A DNA stretch of 64,000 bases, from assembly GCA_041390825.1 (NCBI GenBank), contig JAWKPF010000013.1, forward strand, positions 62,001 through 126,000. Reading direction: 5' to 3'. The notes below the pieces were generated by a model. It did not search any database. It saw only the letters and a list, made by a program, of their open reading frames with translations, and was not told where the DNA came from. Source of the DNA: Thermomicrobiales bacterium (GTDB lineage Bacteria > Chloroflexota > Chloroflexia > Thermomicrobiales > UBA6265). Of this stretch, positions 33,264 to 38,987 are shown one piece after another. The position numbers and the translations under genes were made by a program. The first letter of the stretch is position 1. Every line of letters begins with the position of its first letter.

Positions 33264-34223
33264 ATGGCAGCCCTGCTCGCAACCTGGGCTGCAACTTCCG
33301 AAGGGGTTTCGATCGCGCTGGAGGCGTTGGCCGTCTTGCGGATGATCGGTGACGGGCGTGTGCCGGTCGATGTCTTGATGCTCCCGATGATCGACGATTC
33401 TGCCCTTCGCGGAGAAGTCCACGCAGCATCGGAACAGCTATCGCTCGGCGATGGCGTGGATGCGAACGACCTTTTTCGCATGGGGAGCATTCTGACGATT
33501 CTTGGTGGCGTGGAACTGGCGCAGGGCAACCTGGCACGAGCACAGTCGGCCGTGGATGCGGCGCAATCGATCTTTTCTCGGGTAGGCGATCGCCGTTGCG
33601 AGGGGATGAGCCATTGGTATCGGGCTGTCATCGCCACGGCTGGGCACGAGCCTCGAACCGCCGCCGCTGCCTATCGGGAGAGTTTGCTGGCGTTTCTGGA
33701 TGTTGGAGCAACAACGGCAGTGCACAAGCCGCTGCTGGGGCTGGCGGCTGTTGCCGCCGAGCTCGGCCAGGCGGAGATTGCCGCGCACCTGCTGGGAATC
33801 GTCGATGAGCAGCGGCGACGTCTTGGGAATCGCCTCCTGCCATTCGACCTCCTCGCGGAACGGCAGGCGGAAGCGCTGAGCCGACAGTCGCTCGGCGATG
33901 TGGCGTTCGTGGCCAGTCGGGCGCTTGGGCAAAGCGCCAGTGCGCCAGAGTGGATTCAGATGGCCGATGACATCATCGCCGTCGCCGACGCGCGAGGTCC
34001 TCGATCTGCCATCGTGCGCGGCGGACGTAGCGATATTCTGACGACACGCGAACAGGAAGTTCTCCGTCTCGTCGTCGACGGGCGATCGAATCCCGAGATC
34101 GCGGATGCGCTTTGTGTGGGTGTCGGTACTGCAAAGACGCACGTCGCGCATATCCTGGCCAAGTTCGGGGTATCGACACGAGCCGCAGCCGCCAGCTACG
34201 CCATTCGGCAGGGGCTGGTATAG
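33264..34223 (+). CDS. LuxR-family regulator with TPR-like region only (reduced LAL/MalT-type)
   Basis: About 320 residues. The last 65 are a LuxR/GerE helix-turn-helix: ILTTREQEVLRLVVDGRSNP, then EIADALCVGVGTAKTHVAHI. The rest is helical, TPR-like (GVELAQGNLARAQSAVDAAQ; GLAAVAAELGQAEIAAHLLG). In full-length relatives such as the one at 55537, an AAA-type ATPase precedes this. Here it is missing, so the gene looks 5'-truncated or is a natural short form. Start is uncertain: ATG at 33264 without a clear ribosome binding site, or TTG at 33186. It probably binds DNA constitutively or with a partner. It precedes a promoter and palindrome at 34294. Confidence 0.72.
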   Translation: MAALLATWAATSEGVSIALEALAVLRMIGDGRVPVDVLMLPMIDDSALRGEVHAASEQLSLGDGVDANDLFRMGSILTILGGVELAQGNLARAQSAVDAAQSIFSRVGDRRCEGMSHWYRAVIATAGHEPRTAAAAYRESLLAFLDVGATTAVHKPLLGLAAVAAELGQAEIAAHLLGIVDEQRRRLGNRLLPFDLLAERQAEALSRQSLGDVAFVASRALGQSASAPEWIQMADDIIAVADARGPRSAIVRGGRSDILTTREQEVLRLVVDGRSNPEIADALCVGVGTAKTHVAHILAKFGVSTRAAAASYAIRQGLV

Positions 34224-34293
34224 CCGAGTGTTCGTCGATAGCAGATAACCCCAATCCGCCGTTGGGGATACCGCTTCCCGGAGTATCCGCAGC

Positions 34294-34315
34294 TATAATC
34301 TGCCAATTGGCAGAT
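34294..34315 (+). promoter_or_regulatory. -10 element overlapping an 18-bp perfect palindrome (candidate operator)
   Basis: TATAAT (34294-34299) runs straight into ATCTGCCAATTGGCAGAT (34298-34315), a perfect palindrome at the expected transcription start. The next gene starts at 34456. The weak hairpin CCCCAA...TTGGGG at 34249-34267 just upstream may end the LuxR gene. A half-site, AATTGGCAGAT, occurs at 20209-20219 before the MMPL gene. Confidence 0.55.
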
Positions 34316-34455
34316 GCGTGATGCGCGTGCACAGGCGCATCATCGGGGCAATCCGCCCGACAGCATCGGAATCGATCCCAGTCGAAAGGGTGCGCCGCGT
34401 CGAGCGGTTGGTCGCAAATGGCGACGCCTCGGTCTTTATCGATGGAGAACATGCC

Positions 34456-35223
34456 ATGGAACCCAACGATCGATCGCATTTGCGTACGAACCGGCGCGCA
34501 CTGCTCCGCGCTGGCGCCGGTGTCGCTGCTGTCGGAGCATTCGGCTCGTTGACGCGGGCATCCACGCTTGCCACGCAGACGGCTCCCCAGTTTGGGTCAC
34601 CCGAGTATGAAGCTGCCCTCAAGATTACCGATGGCATCCGGGGCGTGTTTCAGTCGCCAGCGCTCGATGCCCTGTCGCCCGCCGGCGACAACCTCAACCA
34701 TCTCCTGTTGGTCCAGATCAAGAACTGGCTCAACAGTTTCCAATTCGCCTATGAGGAAGCGCCAGAAGGTTTGCACACCCTCGCCGCCACCTATGCCGCG
34801 GCCAATCTGCTGACCTACGGTGACGCGGTGTGGGAGAAGTACAAACTCGGCGAGAAGTACGAGATTACCGATCCGATGACGGGAGCTCCGACCATTCGGA
34901 ACCTCTTCTGGTCGAGCCGATTTGGCCCCGATGCCCCGAAAGACATCACCGCCAAGGACAACTACTACCAGGACACGGGAATCGAAGTCTTGCAGGAGCG
35001 AGGGACGATCTTCCTGAGCTGCAACAACTCACTGAACGGCCAGGCTGCGGCGGCGGTAGCGGACGGGCGCGCGCCCGCAGGAATGGAAGCCGCCGATGTC
35101 GCCACAGACATTGCCGCCAATCTCGTACCGGGAGCCGTGCTCGTTCCGGCTGTTGTCGGTGAAGTGAGCCGGGCGCAGACCGCCGGATACTCGCTGGTCT
35201 TCATCCCGAAGTTCTCGTTGTAG
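34456..35223 (+). CDS. Tat-exported conserved protein (DsrE-like domain), unknown function
   Basis: Starts MEPNDRSHLRTNRRALLRAG with a twin-arginine signal to about residue 40. The mature part has FGSPEYEAALKITDGIRGVF, LNHLLLVQIKNWLNSFQFAY, AANLLTYGDAVWEKYKLGEK and, near the end, GIEVLQERGTIFLSCNNSLN. This matches a conserved family of exported bacterial proteins often labelled Tat-pathway proteins. The last part looks DsrE-like, with a single conserved Cys in LSCNN. The in-frame ATG at 34318 would bury the signal 46 residues in and overlaps the candidate operator, so 34456 is preferred. It lies 20 bases before the cupin gene and is probably co-transcribed. Confidence 0.75.
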   Translation: MEPNDRSHLRTNRRALLRAGAGVAAVGAFGSLTRASTLATQTAPQFGSPEYEAALKITDGIRGVFQSPALDALSPAGDNLNHLLLVQIKNWLNSFQFAYEEAPEGLHTLAATYAAANLLTYGDAVWEKYKLGEKYEITDPMTGAPTIRNLFWSSRFGPDAPKDITAKDNYYQDTGIEVLQERGTIFLSCNNSLNGQAAAAVADGRAPAGMEAADVATDIAANLVPGAVLVPAVVGEVSRAQTAGYSLVFIPKFSL

Positions 35224-35243
35224 TGCATTCGAGGAGGCCGACG

Positions 35244-35778
35244 ATGTCTGGAACGAACCGTTTTCGCTTCCTTACTGTTTGCCGTTCTGTTCGTGAGTCT
35301 TCTGACGCTTGCGCCTGGCCGCTCGACGGCGCTGGCGCAGGATGGACAGCCGATTGATCTGCCCTGTGTCACCGGCGTCACCGCGCTGACTCTCGGTGCG
35401 GGTGCTCCGAACGATGCAAATGGACAGCTGCTTGTCCTTATCCGTCTCACCATTGCTCCGGGCGGCGGATTCTCTCCACATACTCATCCAGGAATGATGG
35501 TCGTATCCGTCGAATCCGGCACCGTGGATGTAACGCAGATTGGCGATATGGAGATGACGGTCACACGGGCCGCGTCCAATGGCACGCCCGAGGTGAGCGA
35601 GCCCCTGACAAACGGGATGATGGCAACCCTCAACCCGGGCGATTCGTTCGTCGAACCAGCGGGCATGGTGCACACCGCGTTCAACAACGGGAGTGAGTCG
35701 GCAGTGCTCTTGGCGACGGGGCTCATCGATCCGAATCAGCCGGCAACCCAGTGCGTCGAGGGCACGCCCACCGCATAG
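35244..35778 (+). CDS. Exported cupin-domain protein, with an apparent one-base frameshift in the signal peptide
   Basis: The cupin (about 110 residues) is clear: LLVLIRLTIAPGGGFSPHTH then PGMMVVSVESGTVDVTQIGD, and NPGDSFVEPAGMVHTAFNNG. It has His-His and later His residues of the metal site. An ATG at 35244 with GAGGAGG upstream gives MSGTNRFRF, but then the frame runs to a stop. One base later (after 35271) the frame of the cupin reads LLFAVLFVSLLTLAPGRSTA, a perfect signal peptide core. In that frame no ATG, GTG or TTG precedes GTG 35293, which would lose half the signal. Either a base is surplus near 35271 or the gene uses the short start. Cupins of this type are often metal-dependent small-molecule binders. 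Confidence 0.72.
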
Positions 35779-35844
35779 CCGGCGCGTTTCCGGATCAGGT
35801 ATCGAGGAGGGGACGGGTGCGCGACACCTGTCCCCTCTCGATGC

Positions 35845-36825
35845 TCAGGAAACCATGAAGGTGGCGGATTCTCCCAACGCGAGATGAGGCACGCCATCGG
35901 CATCCGGCAAGAGGCAGACGACGGTGTATTCGCCGGGCGCGAGATCGACGAAGACCAGGGAGCGGGACTCGCCAGCGGGAATGGTTTCCTGGCCGATGAC
36001 CTGCATGTTGTCCGGGAAGCCGTCGCCCGTGGGGCGAATCAACTCTTCGATCGTAGCGCCATCGACCAGGCGAAGGACCAGGAATTCGTGCGCTTCGTCG
36101 CCGGTGTTCTTCACGGTGAAGACGACATCCGGCCCAGCGATCGTGGCCGGGGAGATGGTGATCTTGCCGTCGGTTTCGGTGGCGGTGGCCTGCGTAGCCT
36201 CGGAGGGAATGGAAGGGGTTTGGAGCGCGACCTGATGGACGAGCCAATGCCCTTCCCCGGCGGCGGTTGGGGTTGCGGCCGTGGAACGGCTGGGCCGGAA
36301 GAGGAAGGTCCACTCTTCGGTGCGCAACTGGTTGCCCTGCACCGTGATGACCTGGGCGCTGGCGGTGTCGCTGCCGGTGAAGTTGATCTGGCCGATCGAC
36401 ACGACGGTGACGGGAATGACGGCAGCCGAGGGCGCCAGGGCCAGGTAGTCCTCTTTGGTCATGCGCTCGCCGCCGCCATAGGCGTCGGCCAGATAGCGAT
36501 CGGTGACGAGCACGGTGACGGTTTCGGCGTCGCCCGCGGTGAGGCAGGAGGCCAGCGCCTCGATGACGGACTGGATTGCGTCGCCGGTGGCGACATCGAC
36601 ACCGTAGAGCGCGGATGGTGTGCTCGCGCTAACGCCTTCGGGAACATCTGGAGCGGGAACCAGACCAGGATCGGCGCAAGCGTTGGCCGCCACGGGTGTG
36701 GCCGATTGGGCAGCAATTCCGGTTGGGCTCTGCGTGAGTGCCAGCAGCGCAAGGACGAGCGTGGCGATCAGGCCTGGGTGAAACCAGGCGTGGCGGGGGG
36801 CTGGGGTGCGTTGGGGGTCCGGCAT
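35845..36825 (-). CDS. Secreted protein with SnoaL-like and cupredoxin-like domains (paralogue of 29687)
   Basis: A signal peptide (about 10-40, LIATLVLALLALTQSPTGIA) precedes a SnoaL/NTF2-like domain (about 75-195; SVIEALASCLTAGDAETVTV, DRYLADAYGGGERM). A C-terminal beta-sandwich (about 215-326) begins KITISPATIAGPDVVFTVKN. It keeps the His of GDEAHEFLVLRL and the Cys and His of VVCLLPDADGVPHLALGES, but Met is replaced, so a type-1 copper site would be incomplete. Architecture and length match the paralogue at 29687. It is divergent from the DUF6220-like gene. Function unknown; extracellular. Confidence 0.76.
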   Translation of the reverse strand: MPDPQRTPAPRHAWFHPGLIATLVLALLALTQSPTGIAAQSATPVAANACADPGLVPAPDVPEGVSASTPSALYGVDVATGDAIQSVIEALASCLTAGDAETVTVLVTDRYLADAYGGGERMTKEDYLALAPSAAVIPVTVVSIGQINFTGSDTASAQVITVQGNQLRTEEWTFLFRPSRSTAATPTAAGEGHWLVHQVALQTPSIPSEATQATATETDGKITISPATIAGPDVVFTVKNTGDEAHEFLVLRLVDGATIEELIRPTGDGFPDNMQVIGQETIPAGESRSLVFVDLAPGEYTVVCLLPDADGVPHLALGESATFMVS

Positions 36826-36982
36826 CGGTTCCTCTCTGGTGCTTTGCGTCCGACTGTGTACGGACGCCTCGGGTTGGGGCGATTGTAGTAAGTCGAGCAG
36901 TGTGCCGCCACTGGCTCATCCGTTCTTGTGCACGAGCGGTGCGATACTTGGAGTCACCAAGCGGGCAGACTGGGGAAAAGCG

Positions 36983-37015
36983 TATGTTCCGCCACCGCAA
37001 CGGATGCGGAACATA
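36983..37015 (+). promoter_or_regulatory. Inverted repeat upstream of the DUF6220-like gene
   Basis: TATGTTCCGC (36983-36992) and GCGGAACATA (37006-37015) are perfect 10-bp inverted arms 13 bases apart, ending 29 bases before the start codon. It could be an operator or a 5'-leader hairpin. A smaller pair, GTCCG...CGGAC, lies near 36850. Confidence 0.45.
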
Positions 37016-37044
37016 TCTCGCGGGTTGAAGAGGAGACCGAACTG

Positions 37045-37440
37045 ATGCAACGACCGAATCTGGCGCCGATCTTTCGCTGGTTGACCGTCGTCACCGCCGG
37101 ACTGGTCGTGGTGCAGGCGTTCCTGGCGGGCCGCGGGTTATGGCTCGGCGAACGCGGATTGATCGATGCGCATGAGATGCTGGCGAACATTCTCTTCCTG
37201 CTCGCGGTCGCGCAGTTTGGCTTGGTGCTGGCGATCGGGTTTGCGAACCCATTGGGAAAACGGCTCCTCGCAATGAACGCGGTGCTTGCCATTGCGCTGG
37301 TGGCGCAGACGGGATTGGGCTATGTGGGGCGTGACAACATGGACGCGCGGGCCTGGCATTTCCCATTGGGAGTGCTGATCTTTGGATTGGCGGTGATGAT
37401 CGTGATGATGGCGTGGCAGGAGAAGGCGGCTCGGCAGTAG
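37045..37440 (+). CDS. Four-helix membrane protein, DUF6220-like
   Basis: The 131-residue protein has four membrane helices (about 14-32, 44-64, 73-92 and 101-120). The motif WLTVVTAGLVVVQAFLAGRG, then DAHEMLANILFLLAVAQ with a conserved His-Glu, and RAWHFPLGVLIFGLAV with His, recall DUF6220 proteins, a haem-less cytochrome-b-like family of unknown role. A GGAGA site lies 7-11 bases before the ATG; upstream frame is open but not protein-like. A 7-bp-period array starts three bases past its stop. Confidence 0.75.
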   Translation: MQRPNLAPIFRWLTVVTAGLVVVQAFLAGRGLWLGERGLIDAHEMLANILFLLAVAQFGLVLAIGFANPLGKRLLAMNAVLAIALVAQTGLGYVGRDNMDARAWHFPLGVLIFGLAVMIVMMAWQEKAARQ

Positions 37441-37442
37441 GG

Positions 37443-37530
37443 AAGAGGCGACGGGCAACGGGCAACGGGCAACGGGCAAGAGGCAACGGCCAAAAGGCAA
37501 TAGGCAAAAGGCAAGAGGCAACGGGCGATG
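37443..37530. repeat. 7-bp-period array, left arm
   Basis: Reads GGCAACG GGCAACG GGCAACG GGCAAGA GGCAACG GCCAAAA GGCAATA GGCAAAA GGCAAGA GGCAACG, all in a strict 7-base register. It begins right after the DUF6220-like stop. Its complement family (GTTGCCT/GTTGCCC) lies at 38252-38290, so the two arms face each other around the four-helix-bundle gene. Confidence 0.9.
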
Positions 37531-37583
37531 GTCACATCGTGTGGTGTGTGACATGTGTCATGCGGTGGGGGAAGGTGTAGAGC

Positions 37584-38060
37584 GTGCAAGATGATTGGGA
37601 TTGGGAATGCGATGGGCGAGAAGCGACAAACCGTGTGGACCGCTCGATTCAGGAACCTGCGGACGACTATCGCGCCATCCGGGACTACACCGATCTACGG
37701 GTTTGGCAACTCGCCATGGATCTGGCAGTTGCCGTCTGCGAAGCAACCGAACGATTTCCATCACATGAACGATTCGGCTTGACCAGCCAACTGCGGCGTG
37801 CCAGCGTTTCGGTGCCGTCGAACATCGCTGAAGGAAATGCGCGTAACAGCACTGCCGACTATCTGCGCTTTCTTCGCATGGCCCATGGGTCGCTCGCGGA
37901 GATCCGGACTCAACTACTGCTTGCGGCTCGACTCGGTTTTCTTGACGGTTCGACATCGAACGAGCTGGTGTCGCTCGTACGCGCTCTCACACGCCAACTT
38001 GCTGCGATGTATCGGGCCATCGAGCAGTCGACAGCGAATGGTCACCAGCGCACGCTCTGA
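37584..38060 (+). CDS. Four helix bundle protein (23S rRNA-IVS / Avd-like family)
   Basis: About 158 residues; the conserved domain starts YTDLRVWQLAMDLAVAVCEA and continues SQLRRASVSVPSNIAEGNAR then FLRMAHGSLAEIRTQLLLAA. These are hallmark strings of the four-helix-bundle family first seen in rRNA intervening sequences, related to the Avd partner of diversity-generating retroelements. No reverse transcriptase or rRNA is near. The first 33 residues are not part of the family, and the GTG start is therefore uncertain. The gene is framed by inverted 7-bp-period arrays. The family pentamerises and binds nucleic acid; the role of solo copies is unknown. Confidence 0.85.
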   Translation: MQDDWDWECDGREATNRVDRSIQEPADDYRAIRDYTDLRVWQLAMDLAVAVCEATERFPSHERFGLTSQLRRASVSVPSNIAEGNARNSTADYLRFLRMAHGSLAEIRTQLLLAARLGFLDGSTSNELVSLVRALTRQLAAMYRAIEQSTANGHQRTL

Positions 38061-38251
38061 ATCCACGGCGATCGGTCCAGACACCTCGATCGTCGGTCAC
38101 GCTGCACACCTGGTTCGCCTCCAGTACGGCTCAACGTTAGCGACCCAGCCAGGTGACACATCCGCGCAGTCATAAGCCCCACAGGACTCCGCGGTCGTGA
38201 TCCGGTCGCAATCGAACGAACAACGGACCAGCAGCCACACCCCGACTCCCA

Positions 38252-38290
38252 CTGTTGCCTGTTGCCCGTTGCCTGTTGCCCCTTGCCTAC
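38252..38290. repeat. 7-bp-period array, right arm, abutting the GNAT stop codon
   Basis: GTTGCCT GTTGCCC GTTGCCT GTTGCCC CTTGCCT in a 7-base register, in inverted orientation to the array at 37443. It touches the stop codon of the minus-strand acetyltransferase gene (38287). Confidence 0.85.
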
Positions 38291-38790
38291 CCCAACAACT
38301 TCTCCATCACGATCGTATCGACCCAGCGGCCGTCGAGCTGGCCTTGCTCGTGGTAGATGCCGACGGTGCGGAAACCGCGCGATTGGTAGAGGCGCATACC
38401 GGCTTCATTGAAAGGAAAGGCGGCGAGGACGAGCTTGTGAAAGCCAAGCCTGGTGGCTTCCGCGATGAGGTGATCGAGCATGGCGCCGCCGAGACCGTGA
38501 CCGCGGTGCGCGCGATCGACATAGACCGAGAAGTCGGCGACCCATTGGTAGGCTGGACGAGGGTTGAAGCTGTTGAGCGAACCCCAGGCGACGACCGCGC
38601 CGTCCAGTTCGGCGATATACACGGGATGCCGGGCATCGCGCGCGGCAAGCCAGGCGGCGCGCTCCTCGGCCGTGCGTTCTTCGGTTTCCAGGGTGGCGAG
38701 GCGGTCACGTATGCCCTGGTTGTAGATATCGGTGATGGCAGGCGCATCGGTTGGCTGGGCGAGGCGGATGCGGATGTGGGGATTGGACAC
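38287..38790 (-). CDS. GNAT N-acetyltransferase (phosphinothricin/ArsN1-type)
   Basis: The 167-residue protein has a full GNAT fold: IRIRLAQPTDAPAITDIYNQ at the start, AYQWVADFSVYVDRAHRGHG then LGGAMLDHLI as motif A with the acetyl-CoA loop R-G-H-G-L-G, and FNEAGMRLYQSRGFRTVGIY. The pattern (N/D)IYNQGI.DR.AT.ET and GR(L/H)DGRW.D....EK(L/M)L is that of phosphinothricin acetyltransferase relatives, including arsinothricin-resistance ArsN1 enzymes. They acetylate the amino group of glutamate analogues such as phosphinothricin and arsinothricin. The GTG start at 38790 follows AAGGAGA. Its natural substrate is unproven. Confidence 0.85.
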   Translation of the reverse strand: MSNPHIRIRLAQPTDAPAITDIYNQGIRDRLATLETEERTAEERAAWLAARDARHPVYIAELDGAVVAWGSLNSFNPRPAYQWVADFSVYVDRAHRGHGLGGAMLDHLIAEATRLGFHKLVLAAFPFNEAGMRLYQSRGFRTVGIYHEQGQLDGRWVDTIVMEKLLG

Positions 38791-38987
38791 CTGGCAACGT
38801 CTCCTTGGCTCGGAACGGATGGTCTTGCGTGCCAGTATGGTCACGTCCGGGGGAAAAGCGCGGAAAACTGGTGACCGAACTGGCAACCCGACCCGTCATA
38901 ACCTTCTACACTTAGGCGCGCTTTGGCGGAGTGACGCGAGGTCTGGGTCGCCATAGGCATGCTCGAATACATGACGAAGGACTATCG

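Noticed and set aside
37443..37530. Coding tail of the DUF6220-like gene
   Set aside because: The stop codon precedes the array, and the array reads as heptamers in all frames.
38931..38987. Upstream start for the S9-like gene
   Set aside because: The 19 extra residues (TRGLGRHRHARIHDEGLS) overlap the promoter region and have no ribosome binding site; ATG 38988 follows GAAGGA.
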